A DNA stretch of 64,000 nucleotides from Fodinibius sp964490705 (GTDB lineage: Bacteria > Bacteroidota > Rhodothermia > Balneolales > Balneolaceae), in assembly GCA_964490705.1 (NCBI GenBank), contig CAZBCG010000002.1, positions 124,001 through 188,000 on the forward strand, written 5' to 3'. Shown here piece after piece: positions 17,982 to 30,617 of this stretch. Every line of letters begins with the position of its first letter. Positions within the stretch are counted from its first letter, which is position 1. The notes under the pieces were generated by a model. It saw nothing but the letters and a program-made list of their open reading frames with translations, did no database searches and was not told the DNA's origin. The translations under genes and the position numbers were made by a program.

Positions 17982-19151
17982 TTACCGAAAACTGATACCA
18001 ACAGCGGCGCTCACGGTGGAATAATCAGCTTGTTTATACGATGCTGAGATATGGAAAAACCCGAATCGCAATCGCAATCCCGCCAGGCCGTGAAATTTAT
18101 TTCCGCCTTCGAGTTCCAGATTAATAGGTTCATCCAGCGTCTGAACAATCAACGGATCTTCAGCACCGGGGTTTTGTGGATCAAAGTCAGGATTTTCACC
18201 TACTGTGGGATAGGTGCCGGGGGTGCCAATGGACATTGTAGAAGCTTCATAACCCACACCGGCATAAAATGATAGAATGGGCAATGATTTTCCTACTAAG
18301 GCACTTACAGTATAGGCCTCCGTACTAATTTCGGCCTTTTGTCCATCCCATGTTTCGGGTTGATTAGAATACGGGTTCTCCACATTATTCCGATCACCGA
18401 TGGCATCCTCTCCGGTAAAACGAAATCCCTTCGAAAGCGTTTGATTGGTATATCCAACCATCACAGAAATATTGACCGGTAGTACATTACCGCCCGGAAT
18501 CCATTGATTGATTCCGTGCTTGGCGCCAAAACCATACTGCTGGAAGCTGCCATAGTCTTTAATATTTATTTTTGGCACATAGCGAAGCATCAGTTCGGTG
18601 TCTTTAATGATACCCACACCTGCTTTTATTTCGGGAGCGGGCACATATCCAAAATCAGTACCGCCGGGCATTTCAAAGTTGAATAAATTTTCAGGATTCC
18701 CGTCGCCATCAATATCTTCAAAAGCACCTAAGAGGGGTCCGGGTTGATCTTTACCGCTAATTGTTTGGGTTATGGGATCAACCTCACTGGACGTTGCTGG
18801 TACTATATTACCATTTTGATCTACCCGCGCTAAATCTACCGCGTCCGTGTTCAACTCAGTAAAATCAAACGATTTGTCCGAGTCAGGAACAATAGCTAGA
18901 GCCGTGGAGACTGTAACATCAAACCCCAGCGTTTTATGTGGCTGGGCAGCGTTAGTCCAACCGGAGTTAAGGCCGGCTCCAAACCCGCTGCCAAAAGGTT
19001 TTAAATAGTTCTCAACCAGCAGTTCAGCATCGTCGGCACTGGCCTGTAAAATACGTCCGACATCCCCGACTTGAGCATGTGCGGGGAGCGTAGTAAGTCC
19101 GATAAATCCAATACATAAAGCAATGAATAGTGTGCGGTATCGTAATTTCAT
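17982..19151 (-). CDS. DUF6588 family outer-membrane protein
   Basis: 389 aa. Signal peptide (MKLRYRTLFIALCIGFIGL, cleavage after AHA). The mature start VGDVGRILQASADDAELLVE, LKPFGSGFGAGLNSGW is the DUF6588 signature; the remainder is beta-rich with alternating aromatic residues and ends in a terminal F-R pair (AVGISFR), consistent with an outer-membrane beta-barrel. Asp/Asn-rich loops (DIDGDGNPENLF) may bind calcium. Function unknown. Confidence 0.8.
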   Translation of the reverse strand: MKLRYRTLFIALCIGFIGLTTLPAHAQVGDVGRILQASADDAELLVENYLKPFGSGFGAGLNSGWTNAAQPHKTLGFDVTVSTALAIVPDSDKSFDFTELNTDAVDLARVDQNGNIVPATSSEVDPITQTISGKDQPGPLLGAFEDIDGDGNPENLFNFEMPGGTDFGYVPAPEIKAGVGIIKDTELMLRYVPKINIKDYGSFQQYGFGAKHGINQWIPGGNVLPVNISVMVGYTNQTLSKGFRFTGEDAIGDRNNVENPYSNQPETWDGQKAEISTEAYTVSALVGKSLPILSFYAGVGYEASTMSIGTPGTYPTVGENPDFDPQNPGAEDPLIVQTLDEPINLELEGGNKFHGLAGLRLRFGFFHISASYKQADYSTVSAAVGISFR

Positions 19152-19238
19152 ATCAACAAAATTTTTATTCAGGTTCCCTTTACCATCTGATAGATGATTT
19201 TTTTAATACTAAAGAATTTGACGGTAACTCTCTAATTA

Positions 19239-20168
19239 TTAATCTTCTTCCAGCGAATTCAAAATATTCAGATATGAATCGTAGCGTCCGGGATCGATTT
19301 TTCCCTCCTGAAAAGCCTCTATGACGCCACAGCCGGGCTCATGGCTGTGCGTGCAGTTATTGAATTTGCATTGTCGTCGTGGATCGAGCATTTCAGGAAA
19401 AAACAGGGAGAGCTCCCAGGGGTCGATATTTACGAGACCAAATTCGCGGATGCCCGGTGTATCCACCAGATATCCGCCGTCAACGAGTAGCAACAGCTTG
19501 GCAAAGGTGGTAGTATGGGTACCTTTCTCATTATAATCAGAAATATTACCGACTTTTCGGTCAATATTGGGATTTATATGATTGAGCAGGCTTGTTTTTC
19601 CTACGCCCGAGGGACCCACAAATACCGACGTGTTATTTTTCAGATGCTCTTTGAGCCGATCCAGTGATTGCTCATCATAAATACTGGAGGTAAGTACGTC
19701 GTATCCCAGTGATTCATATAATTCTGTGAGATAAGCTACCGACTGTTTATCATCCTTGTCGGCCAAATCCATTTTATTGATGACAATACGAGCCGGAATC
19801 TGATAAGCTTCGCACGTTACCAAAAAGCGATCTAGGAATTGAGGTTTCAGTTTAGGTTTTTTGACGGATTGGACGACATAGGCATAGTTGATGTTGGCGG
19901 CCAAAATTTGATTACCCTGTTTATGGTGGGTCGATTCGCGGATTAAATAATTTTGGCGATCTTCAATTTCTTGAATCTGGCCGGATCCATCATCATTAAT
20001 CGTGAACTGCACAAAATCGCCCACGGCAATAGGATTGGTGAGGGCGTTATCTTCAAGGCGAAATCGCCCGGGCAACCGGCAGTCGATGGTGCTTTGCTCT
20101 CCGTCGGTACTGTATGATACTTCGTACCAGCTGCCGGTTGATTCTACGACTCGTCCTCGGTGTTCCAA
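19239..20168 (-). CDS. rsgA: ribosome small-subunit-dependent GTPase A
   Basis: 309 aa. N-terminal OB fold, then a circularly permuted GTPase with G4 VINKMDLAD before the P-loop GPSGVGKTSLLN and the G3 motif DTPGIREFGL, and a C-terminal zinc-binding motif (QCKFNNCTHSHEPGC). RsgA releases RbfA and proofreads late 30S maturation. It lies 96 nt downstream of lon on the same strand but is separated from it by a terminator. Confidence 0.96.
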   Translation of the reverse strand: MEHRGRVVESTGSWYEVSYSTDGEQSTIDCRLPGRFRLEDNALTNPIAVGDFVQFTINDDGSGQIQEIEDRQNYLIRESTHHKQGNQILAANINYAYVVQSVKKPKLKPQFLDRFLVTCEAYQIPARIVINKMDLADKDDKQSVAYLTELYESLGYDVLTSSIYDEQSLDRLKEHLKNNTSVFVGPSGVGKTSLLNHINPNIDRKVGNISDYNEKGTHTTTFAKLLLLVDGGYLVDTPGIREFGLVNIDPWELSLFFPEMLDPRRQCKFNNCTHSHEPGCGVIEAFQEGKIDPGRYDSYLNILNSLEED

Positions 20169-20203
20169 ATGTACCTGTTCATTGATTGATAGATTAACAG
20201 GCC

Positions 20204-20242
20204 TAAAATAAAGAAGTCACCCCGATAAATCGAGGTGACTTC
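20204..20242 (-). terminator. intrinsic terminator of lon
   Basis: Stem GAAGTCACC (20213-20221) with GGTGACTTC (20234-20242), extended by CGAT/ATCG inside; on the minus strand it is followed by a T-rich run (CTTTATTTTA). Starts 22 nt after the lon stop codon. Confidence 0.8.
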
Positions 20243-20264
20243 AAAACCGTTGCCCGTGATTCAG

Positions 20265-22799
20265 TTATTCCATAACTATCGTTTCTTCGGTAGAATCACT
20301 GGAGGTGGATTCTTTGCCATTTTGCCGTTTATGTGCCTCGCTGACTTTAAATCGTTCAGAAGGGTCGCGCACCGGCTCATCCTCGAGCACAATATCCAGC
20401 AGGGGATCCATTCGCTCCAGATATTCTACTTCCAGATCGCCGAGCACGTCTTCTTCAATTTCAGCGACATCTTTTTCATTCTTCTGCGGCAACAGAACCT
20501 TTTTGATGCCGGCTCGTTTGGCAGCCAGTACTTTTTCCTTGATTCCGCCTACCGGCAGAACCAGCCCGCGCAGGGTAATTTCGCCGGTCATGGCCAGTGT
20601 TCCTTTTACCTTTCGCTGGGTAAATATGGATGCTACCGCCGAAAAGATCGAGACACCGGCCGACGGTCCGTCTTTGGGCACAGCTCCCTTGGGCACGTGA
20701 ATATGAAGATCCCAGTATTTAAATGCTTCTTCAGGGATATTCAACTCATCCGAATGTGCTTTCAGGTACGACATTGCCAGCATGGCCGATTCTTTCATCA
20801 CATCGCCAAGCTGACCGGTAATATGCAGTTTGCCTGTTCCTTTGGAGACGCTGGCTTCAATAAAGAGGATGTCTCCGCCATAGGGTGTCCATGCCAGTCC
20901 CGTAGCAACGCCCGGCACTTTTGTGCGTTCGGCTACTTCGTTGAAATATTTGCGCTTGCCAAGATAATCCTGGAGATCATCAGGAGTAACCTTGTGCGGA
21001 CCTTCTTCGCCTTTGGCAATTTTTGCGGCTACGCCCCGGCAGACCGATCCAATTTCGCGCTCCAGCGATCGAACACCGGACTCACGCGTATATTCTTCAA
21101 TAATTTTTTCAATGGTTTCCTGCGTGATTTCGATCTGCTCCTCTTTCAACCCGTTTTCCTTGATCTGTTTGGGCATCAGGTGCTCTTTGGCAATCTCGGT
21201 TTTTTCCTGCAGTGTATATCCGCTGATATTGATGATCTCCATGCGGTCGCGCAGTGGTGCCGGAATCGTATCCAGCGAGTTGGCCGTAGCAATAAAGAGC
21301 ACTTTTGAGAGATCGTACTCCAGTTCCAGGTAGTTGTCAGCGAAGCTGTCGTTCTGCTCGGGATCGAGTACTTCAAGCAGGGCAGAAGTGGGATCGCCGC
21401 GATAATCAGAGCCCACTTTGTCGATCTCGTCGAGCATCATCACGGGATTGCTGGTCTCGGCTTTTTTCATCGAGCGAATAATGCGTCCCGGCAGTGCACC
21501 GATATAGGTGCGTCGGTGCCCGCGAATTTCTGCCTCATCGTGAATGCCACCCAGGCTAAATCGCTCAAATTTACGATTTAGCGCTCGAGCAATAGACTTG
21601 CCGAGTGATGTTTTACCTACTCCGGGAGGGCCGTAGAAGCAGAGAATAGGCGCCTTCATATCGCTTTTTAACTTCAGTACCGCTAGATATTCTATAATAC
21701 GTTTTTTGACCTTCTCCAGCCCATAGTGATCTTCATCGAGTACGTTCTGTGCATTCTCGAGATCCAGATTGTCATCGGAATATTTGTTCCATGGCAGATC
21801 CAGAATCCACTCGATATAATTGTGGATGACCCCGTAATTAGGCGAAGAGTTGGGCGTACGATCGAGTCGCGTTAATTCTTTGTCAACGGTTTCCTGTACC
21901 TCTTCGGGCAGGTTTTTTTCCTTGGCCTGTTTGCGCAGCTTCTCAACTTCTTGATGTTGACCATCTTCGCCAAGTGCCTCTTGAATGGCTTTCATCTGTT
22001 GGCGCAGGTAAAAGTCGCGTTGCTGCTCGTCGATATCAGATTTTACCTTCGTACGGATTTCCTCACTCAGATTGAGTACTTGCAGCTCTTTGTTCAAGAA
22101 CTCCATTACGCGTTCAATGCGTTCGGAGAACGGCTGAATTTCAAGTACTTCCTGCTTATCGGAAGTCGAAACATTTAAGTTCGAAGAAATAAAGTTCAGC
22201 AGAAAGTTGGGGCTGTTGATATTGTTGATTGCAACAGAGGCCTCCGACGGAATATTGGGAGAGAGGTTCACAATCTTGCTTGCCGTCTCTTTTACCGATC
22301 GGATGGAGGCATCCAGCTCCACACCTTCGAGATCCATCTGCTGGCGATAAGCTTCGACCTTCGCCTTGAAATAGGGATCCTTTTGCAAAAATTCCTGAAC
22401 CTTGAAGGTGGTTTTTCCCTGAATGACAATGCTCTTGCTGCCATCGGGCATTTTGATCAATTTCAGAATTTGGGCAACCGTTCCCACTTCGTAAAGATCC
22501 TCTGCATCGGGATCTTCATCTTCCTCATCTTTCTGACTTACAACCCCGATGGTCTTATCCGATTCGTAGGCTTCTTTCACCAATTTAAGGGAGCGGTCAC
22601 GTCCCACGGTAATAGGAACGACCACGCCGGGAAACAAGACGGTATTTTTGAGCGGAAGGACTGGCAATTCATCAGGAATTTCTGCCTGCGTAAGCTCTTT
22701 CTCTTCCTCTTCCGACATCAGGGGGATCGCCTGTTCAAAGTCGTCGAACTGGTCTTCCAGATCCTCGAAGTCAGCAATGTTGTTAAAAATGTTATCCAT
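20265..22799 (-). CDS. lon: ATP-dependent protease La
   Basis: 844 aa. N-terminal Lon substrate-binding domain (LPVLPLKNTVLFPGVVVP near 50), coiled-coil region, AAA+ module with Walker A GPPGVGKTSLGK and Walker B MMLDEIDKVG, and a C-terminal serine protease with the Ser-Lys dyad (Ser in KDGPSAGVS, Lys in GGIKEKVLAAKRAG). Degrades misfolded and short-lived regulatory proteins. The extra acidic N-terminus (MDNIFNNIADFEDLEDQFDD) and a Ser/Thr-rich C-terminal tail extend the usual form. Confidence 0.97.
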   Translation of the reverse strand: MDNIFNNIADFEDLEDQFDDFEQAIPLMSEEEEKELTQAEIPDELPVLPLKNTVLFPGVVVPITVGRDRSLKLVKEAYESDKTIGVVSQKDEEDEDPDAEDLYEVGTVAQILKLIKMPDGSKSIVIQGKTTFKVQEFLQKDPYFKAKVEAYRQQMDLEGVELDASIRSVKETASKIVNLSPNIPSEASVAINNINSPNFLLNFISSNLNVSTSDKQEVLEIQPFSERIERVMEFLNKELQVLNLSEEIRTKVKSDIDEQQRDFYLRQQMKAIQEALGEDGQHQEVEKLRKQAKEKNLPEEVQETVDKELTRLDRTPNSSPNYGVIHNYIEWILDLPWNKYSDDNLDLENAQNVLDEDHYGLEKVKKRIIEYLAVLKLKSDMKAPILCFYGPPGVGKTSLGKSIARALNRKFERFSLGGIHDEAEIRGHRRTYIGALPGRIIRSMKKAETSNPVMMLDEIDKVGSDYRGDPTSALLEVLDPEQNDSFADNYLELEYDLSKVLFIATANSLDTIPAPLRDRMEIINISGYTLQEKTEIAKEHLMPKQIKENGLKEEQIEITQETIEKIIEEYTRESGVRSLEREIGSVCRGVAAKIAKGEEGPHKVTPDDLQDYLGKRKYFNEVAERTKVPGVATGLAWTPYGGDILFIEASVSKGTGKLHITGQLGDVMKESAMLAMSYLKAHSDELNIPEEAFKYWDLHIHVPKGAVPKDGPSAGVSIFSAVASIFTQRKVKGTLAMTGEITLRGLVLPVGGIKEKVLAAKRAGIKKVLLPQKNEKDVAEIEEDVLGDLEVEYLERMDPLLDIVLEDEPVRDPSERFKVSEAHKRQNGKESTSSDSTEETIVME

Positions 22800-22967
22800 G
22801 AAAAAGCAATGGTTTAGATCAATGTTTTTTATATTCTTGACTTTTATCGTTGCAAATAAGAAGCCAATCCCTAAGCATCTACCAATTAGTCATAGTTACT
22901 GGCAAAATAGCAAATTCTACGGATATAAGATTAGTACATTGACAGGTTGACAGGAAAGTTGTGATTA

Positions 22968-24527
22968 TTAAAAATGGAGCTGGATTCCGGCAAATGCTCC
23001 GCCTACGATTTCGGAGGTAAATGTGCGCGACCGGATAAGCACTTGCGTCCCGATATTGAAATCCCAGTGTTCCATTTCGAGGCCCGTGCCAAGGCCCAGC
23101 CGCGTGGGCAGACCAGCAGCGAGTCGGGTTCCTGCGCGAATCGGAACTTGTTCTATGGGATATACTTCGAGTCCAATATGGGCAGCCAGCTTAGTGGTTG
23201 TAAATGTGGTATTGTTGAGGCCCAGCGTCAGATCGGCCATCAATTTGAATCGAGCATATTGAATGAGTATTCCTGCATTCATAGAAGTAGGTAAAAGCGT
23301 AGTAACGGTGTTTTGCTTGGGATTTTGACTTTCCCTCAGCGGATTGGGCAGTGTTTCAGCGTTATCAAAATACGAGAGATATTGTCCGTCGGCACCTATA
23401 AACATCGAATCCATTGTTGATTGCCGTGCAAGGGCAGTGGTATCAGCTGGTGACGACAGCTGCAACGGATTATTGTTGTAGCGCACCATGCCCACATCAT
23501 TGATCGATAGCCCAATCCGAATGGATTTTGAGACGATGGATTCTTCGGAACTCTCGGCGATAGTGGAAAAATCATTGCCCAGCGGAATCAGGTATGTCAA
23601 TCCAAAATCAACGCCTGCCCCGTAGCCGGTGTGGTCAAGTCGCAGGGTGCGATCGAAATTGTTGGTAATGGCCTGTTGCGGAGTAGCTCCTGCGCGGTAG
23701 GCTTGAGTGGCACTGGAGTATTGCCCTGTTGATTCATACGAAAATTGTTGGGCAAAAACTTCGCCGGTACCGTCGGCTTGGCGGATGTATCGTGCATTAT
23801 AATTTAAATTCATGCTTGGACCGGCAAGTACCAGCTTGGGCGCTATACCTATATACAGTTTATTGATCTGAGGGAACAACCCATTGATAAACGTAAACTC
23901 ACGGCTGTATCCAAAGGAGAGTTCATAGAGATGGTTTCGCTGTTGCGTGAGGGTGAAATCCCGGATCTGTTCGTTATTGTTATCTACAAAATCAGTAGAA
24001 TACCAACTGCGACCCACTTTAATTCTAGATGCATATCGAGCACGGGCAACGATGGAAAAAGCTTCATCATCGCGTTGCCAGAGCGCTCCGCCCAGAATGA
24101 TATCTGCCCGAGTCTGATGCTGGGAAGTTAGTTGGTCAGAAGGGTAGTTATTTTCTAAAATTGTTTGGCGCTGTGATTCAGAAATAGCCGCTGCATTTAC
24201 ACGGTAGGGATAATAGGCATCCGTAAAGTTAAGGAACTGATCGTCGACGATTTCGGTAGAAAGTACCGGTTCGTGTAAAATAGCGGCATGGCCTAGTGCA
24301 ATATGCCATTGACCAGGACGATCGCTGATCGTTAAATTTGCCGGATTCCACAGCGTAGCCTCAATGCCCGTCAGATAGGCGGTGCCACCGCCGCCGAGTG
24401 CCGTATTTTGGGTCCCGAGTACCGGCTGTGCATCAAGATGTTTGGGTATAGCACACACAAGAACCAGTAGTACGATAACTGGAGCCGAAAAATATATCCA
24501 ACTTTTTTGTCCTTCCGTTTTACTCAT
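22968..24527 (-). CDS. DUF5723-like outer-membrane protein
   Basis: 519 aa. Signal peptide (membrane stretch VIVLLVLVCAIP, cleavage after LDA). The mature N-terminus (NTALGGGGTAYLTGIEATLWNPANL) has the pattern shared by DUF5723/PorV/FadL-like barrels, and the protein ends in an aromatic residue (FAGIQLHF), as outer-membrane barrels do. Alternating hydrophobic strands fill the C-terminal half. The substrate is unknown. Lies 24 nt after the helicase gene's stop on the same strand, possibly co-transcribed. Confidence 0.7.
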   Translation of the reverse strand: MSKTEGQKSWIYFSAPVIVLLVLVCAIPKHLDAQPVLGTQNTALGGGGTAYLTGIEATLWNPANLTISDRPGQWHIALGHAAILHEPVLSTEIVDDQFLNFTDAYYPYRVNAAAISESQRQTILENNYPSDQLTSQHQTRADIILGGALWQRDDEAFSIVARARYASRIKVGRSWYSTDFVDNNNEQIRDFTLTQQRNHLYELSFGYSREFTFINGLFPQINKLYIGIAPKLVLAGPSMNLNYNARYIRQADGTGEVFAQQFSYESTGQYSSATQAYRAGATPQQAITNNFDRTLRLDHTGYGAGVDFGLTYLIPLGNDFSTIAESSEESIVSKSIRIGLSINDVGMVRYNNNPLQLSSPADTTALARQSTMDSMFIGADGQYLSYFDNAETLPNPLRESQNPKQNTVTTLLPTSMNAGILIQYARFKLMADLTLGLNNTTFTTTKLAAHIGLEVYPIEQVPIRAGTRLAAGLPTRLGLGTGLEMEHWDFNIGTQVLIRSRTFTSEIVGGAFAGIQLHF

Positions 24528-24551
24528 GTGGTGAAGATGATAGGTCGCTGC

Positions 24552-26822
24552 TTAGCCGATAACCTGAAGCTTGGCGACGCGGAGCATCAGGGTCTTTCGT
24601 CCTCGATCCTTAAAAAATACTACAACTTTTGTTCGTTCGCCCTGACCACTGCGGCTGATAATTTTACCGGGACCAAAGACATCATGTTCCACTTTGGCAC
24701 CCACCTGAAAAGGATCCTCATCAGGATTATCATAATGAATTTGCGTGTTATTGGATGACCGGTTGTTTTTGTTGTACAACGGTTTTTTCCAGTCATACTC
24801 TACTTCTGTGCTGCCGTTGTCAGAGCCGTTACTGTTGTCATTGTCATCCGAAAATCGATTATTATCCTGATCGATAGATGCCCCGGTTTCGGTGCGGACC
24901 ACATCCGAGCTAACTTCATCGAGAAACCGCGAGCGCATTTTGCGCTGCTCTTCGCCGTATTTATATCGACTGCGACAGTGACTGAAGAACAGTTCCTTTT
25001 CGGCCCGCGTGATAGCCACATAAAATAGCCGCCGCTCTTCTTCAATATTGACGTCCTCGTTATTGCGGCTGCCCACGGGAAATAGTTCCTCTTCGAGCCC
25101 CACTACAAAGACGACCGGAAATTCGAGCCCCTTGGCCGCGTGGACCGTCATCATGGTAACGGCCGGCTTGTCCTCATCATATTTGTCGGTGTCGGTGATG
25201 AGGGTAATTTCCTGCAGGAAGGCACTGAGTGTGGCATTATCGTTGGTCTTCTCGAAGTAGGAGATCGCATTTTCGAGCTCCAGGATATTCTCGCGGCGCG
25301 TCATTGCTTTGGGTGTATTTTCCTCGACCAACGCCTTCATGTAGCCCGAGCGTTCGAGCAGTTTTTTCGTCACGTTGATCAATTTTTTGCCCTGCGCCAG
25401 ATCCTGCTTGAGCTCCTCAATCATTGCCACAAACTCCTTAACGCTATTTTCAGCCGGCTTATACACATCGGCTTCCTCCACATTTTCGAGGATACGCCAC
25501 AGCGATTGTCCCGTTTCGCGGGCACGGGCAAGCAGATCAGAGAGCGACTTATTGCCGATGCCGCGCGACGGTTCATTGATAATCCGCATCAGGTTGGTGT
25601 CGTCATCGGGATTAATCAGCAGTGTTAAATATGCCAGTACATCTTTCACTTCTTTACGCTGATAGAACGAAAGTCCGCCGACCAGCTGATAGGTAATGCC
25701 CTTTCGGCGGAAGGTTTCTTCAAACACCCGACTTTGGTAATTCGTGCGATACAGGATCGCAAAATCACTATAATCATAGCCTTTACGTCGCTTCAGTTTC
25801 TGGATGTGTTCGGCCACCCTGTTTGCCTCATCGCGCTCGTCATAATTATCGAGCACGGTGATCGTATCACCCATATCATTGTCAGTCCAGAGCGTTTTTT
25901 CGAGCTGCTTGGAGTTGTTTTTGATGATGGAGTCGGCCGCTTTCAGGATTGCTTTAGTTGAGCGATAGTTCTGCTCCAGCGGAATTTCAACAGCATCTTC
26001 GTAATCACTTTTAAAATCCAAAATATTGCGGATATCCGCCCCGCGAAATGAATAAATAGACTGGGCATCATCACCAACCACGCAGAGGTTTTTATACTTT
26101 TCGGCCAGCATATTGGTGACGGTATATTGGGCATGATTTGTATCCTGATACTCATCAATAAGGATATATTTAAAGCGATTCTGGTATTTTTCGAGCACCT
26201 CGGGTTCCTCATGAAAGAGCTCGATCGGTTTGATGAGCAGGTCATCAAAATCCATGGCATTATTCTGCTTCAGCCGCTTAACATAGATGCCATAAATCTT
26301 GGCCGTAATATCATCCAGCGTACTGTGGACAAACTTTTCGTTGTAATGGTCCGGAGTGATGAGCTCGTTCTTGGCATCGCTGATCCGCCGTTGCAAAATG
26401 CGCGGCTTTATTTCTTTGGGATCATAATTCTGCTCTTTCAGAATCTGTTTGATCGCATTCTTTGAATCCGTCGTGTCATAAATAGAGTAATCCGACGTAA
26501 AACCAATTTTCTCGGCTTCGTAGCGCAGAATCTTCGAAAATACCGAGTGAAAAGTTCCCATCCAGAGGCGACGTGCTTCATCCCCAATCAGCTGTTGGAT
26601 GCGATCTTTCATCTCTTTGGCGGCTTTGTTGGTAAAGGTGAGCGCCAAAATTTCATCGGGATCGGCTTTTTGCTGCTGGATCAAGTAGGCGATGCGATAG
26701 GTGAGCACGCGCGTTTTACCACTGCCGGCACCCGCCACAATAAGCAAGGGACCGTCGCCGTGACGTACGGCACGTTTCTGCTGATCATTTAAATCGTGAA
26801 TAAAATCCGGTTCTTGGGGCAT
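24552..26822 (-). CDS. pcrA: UvrD/PcrA-type superfamily 1 DNA helicase
   Basis: 756 aa from the ATG at 26822 (MPQEPDFIHDLNDQQKRAV). The frame stays open for 22 more codons upstream, but these come from a palindromic repeat (26836-26913) and are unlikely to be native. Motif I AGAGSGKTRVLTYRIAYL, motif II DEYQDTNHAQY, motif III GDDAQSIYSFRGAD, and motif VI VAITRAEKELFFS are intact. The C-terminal Tudor-like domain (VEHDVFGPGKIISRSG) that binds RNA polymerase in PcrA/UvrD is present. 3'-5' helicase in excision repair and removal of stalled polymerases. PcrA versus UvrD naming is arbitrary. Confidence 0.95.
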   Translation of the reverse strand: MPQEPDFIHDLNDQQKRAVRHGDGPLLIVAGAGSGKTRVLTYRIAYLIQQQKADPDEILALTFTNKAAKEMKDRIQQLIGDEARRLWMGTFHSVFSKILRYEAEKIGFTSDYSIYDTTDSKNAIKQILKEQNYDPKEIKPRILQRRISDAKNELITPDHYNEKFVHSTLDDITAKIYGIYVKRLKQNNAMDFDDLLIKPIELFHEEPEVLEKYQNRFKYILIDEYQDTNHAQYTVTNMLAEKYKNLCVVGDDAQSIYSFRGADIRNILDFKSDYEDAVEIPLEQNYRSTKAILKAADSIIKNNSKQLEKTLWTDNDMGDTITVLDNYDERDEANRVAEHIQKLKRRKGYDYSDFAILYRTNYQSRVFEETFRRKGITYQLVGGLSFYQRKEVKDVLAYLTLLINPDDDTNLMRIINEPSRGIGNKSLSDLLARARETGQSLWRILENVEEADVYKPAENSVKEFVAMIEELKQDLAQGKKLINVTKKLLERSGYMKALVEENTPKAMTRRENILELENAISYFEKTNDNATLSAFLQEITLITDTDKYDEDKPAVTMMTVHAAKGLEFPVVFVVGLEEELFPVGSRNNEDVNIEEERRLFYVAITRAEKELFFSHCRSRYKYGEEQRKMRSRFLDEVSSDVVRTETGASIDQDNNRFSDDNDNSNGSDNGSTEVEYDWKKPLYNKNNRSSNNTQIHYDNPDEDPFQVGAKVEHDVFGPGKIISRSGQGERTKVVVFFKDRGRKTLMLRVAKLQVIG

Positions 26823-26835
26823 AGATAAAAAATCT

Positions 26836-26909
26836 TTACCGCGGAGGGCGCAAAGGTTATCGCGAAGTAGCGCAGAGAAATATTGCAAATAGCTCTGCGC
26901 TCTCTGCGG

Positions 26910-26913
<4 letters not shown>
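26836..26913. repeat. CGCAGAG-type palindromic element between valS and the helicase gene
   Basis: About 78 nt with imperfect terminal inverted repeats. On the minus strand it opens TTAACCGCAGAGAGCGCAGAG and closes with GCGCCCTCCGCGGTAA; the interior repeats CTCTGCGCT. The TAA stop of valS (26910-26912) lies inside the first arm. Elements of this composition are dispersed in many bacterial genomes. It lies in the short space upstream of the helicase start and creates a false N-terminal extension there. Confidence 0.75.
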
Positions 26914-29600
<2,687 letters not shown>

Positions 29601-29776
29601 AATTACTGAAGCTCGTTTTGCAAGTTGATGTTATCGCTATTTAAGATCGGGAAGATACGAAAAACGAAAGAAGATGTAGAGTGGTTTTAGAAATCGTTTA
29701 TGTGGAAATAAGATACCTGGAATAAATAATATCCCGGCTATGATGTTTTTTATAGTTACTGGAAATTTAGACGTGT

Positions 29777-29791
29777 ATCTATTATATAGAT
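29777..29791. promoter_or_regulatory. palindrome ATCTAT-TAT-ATAGAT before a lipoprotein gene
   Basis: A perfect 6-bp inverted repeat with 3-nt centre, 25 nt before the start of the first lipoprotein gene in an AT-rich leader. Possible operator or part of a promoter; no other support. Confidence 0.2.
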
Positions 29792-29816
29792 GTAAATTTT
29801 CATCAAGTTGAATGTT

Positions 29817-30332
29817 ATGACTCATAAAACATCCTTAGTTGCCGTTCTGTTGATATCATTTGGTATCTTCATGGGATGCTCATCCGATATAAATTGCGGA
29901 TGCACACCTCCGCCGACGAGTGTTGAAATAGGGCTCTCCTATTTAGATGAATCTGGTAACGATTTATTAAATTCGGACCATCAACACGCTATAGACAAAT
30001 ATAGTTTGGATATTTATTATCTGACGAGCGAGGGGGAGGAAGCAAGGCTTCACTATGGTTCGGATTATGAAATAAGAAGGAGAGAAAATGAAAACAATTT
30101 TGTGGATCTTGGTTTGTTGGCTGAAGTATTTGTAGATGTTAATGCCACAATAATTATCAGCTTTCCCGTTTCTCCAACAGATACCATGGAGGTACATACA
30201 GAGAGAACGAGCTATGACAGATTATACGCTCAAAAAATATGGTATGACAGTAATCTTATTTGGAAGAAGAATACTTCTGGATCCAGCGAACTAAAGTTTT
30301 TTAAGTTCACGAAACCCATAGCAGAAAATTGA
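29817..30332 (+). CDS. small lipoprotein A of a paralogous pair
   Basis: 171 aa from the ATG at 29817; a TTG at 29808 in the same frame adds three residues. Lipoprotein signal MTHKTSLVAVLLISFGIFMG followed by Cys, then a Cys-rich start (DINCGCTPPPTSVEIGLSYL). It matches the lipoprotein at 30618-31097 in layout: C-C-x-P-P motif, DESGNDLLN/DEQGQDRLN, and the same ending (KFTKPIAEN / EITKSVAEN). Between the two lies a C10 protease remnant; such small lipoproteins may be secreted partners or inhibitors of C10 proteases, which is inferred from position. The region is AT-richer than its surroundings. Confidence 0.75.
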   Translation: MTHKTSLVAVLLISFGIFMGCSSDINCGCTPPPTSVEIGLSYLDESGNDLLNSDHQHAIDKYSLDIYYLTSEGEEARLHYGSDYEIRRRENENNFVDLGLLAEVFVDVNATIIISFPVSPTDTMEVHTERTSYDRLYAQKIWYDSNLIWKKNTSGSSELKFFKFTKPIAEN

Positions 30333-30399
30333 CCTGCTTTTGATTTTGTCAGCCAAAATGGACAAGATGGAGTTAACTATTTAATCAAAAAATAATTCC

Positions 30400-30612
30400 A
30401 TGAACTCATCAAGTAAAAAAATAGGCCACGCTTGGGTGGCTGATGGATATCGTGATATATGGGATTGTTCACAAGGTGTAGGTTATTTGTACTTCCATAT
30501 GAATTGGGGATGGGAAGGAAACCATAACGGATGGTATTCGTTTGATTCTTTTGTACCTGGATCTAACAATTACAGCCAAAACAAAGAGCAAATAATAGGC
30601 ATTAAACCTTAA
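30400..30612 (+). pseudogene. C-terminal remnant of a C10 (streptopain-like) cysteine protease
   Basis: 70 codons without signal peptide or catalytic Cys. GHAWVADGYRD holds the catalytic-His motif and HMNWGWEGNHNGWYSFDSF the Trp-rich C-terminal motif of C10 peptidases; the ending NKEQIIGIKP also fits. The full family is over 300 aa, so only the end remains. The frame is open only from 30385; in another frame the segment right after the preceding stop codon (30333-30392) is open for 20 codons and may be further debris. Could still be expressed as a small protein, but is most simply a decayed gene. Confidence 0.65.
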
Positions 30613-30617
30613 AAGAA

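Noticed and set aside
20235..21308. 357-aa plus-strand open frame
   Set aside because: It lies wholly opposite lon (and its 3' flank), rich in F, H and C without domain motifs; a shadow of lon codon bias.
26823..26888. 22-residue N-terminal extension of the helicase
   Set aside because: Encoded by the palindromic repeat; the family start is MPQEPDF at 26822.
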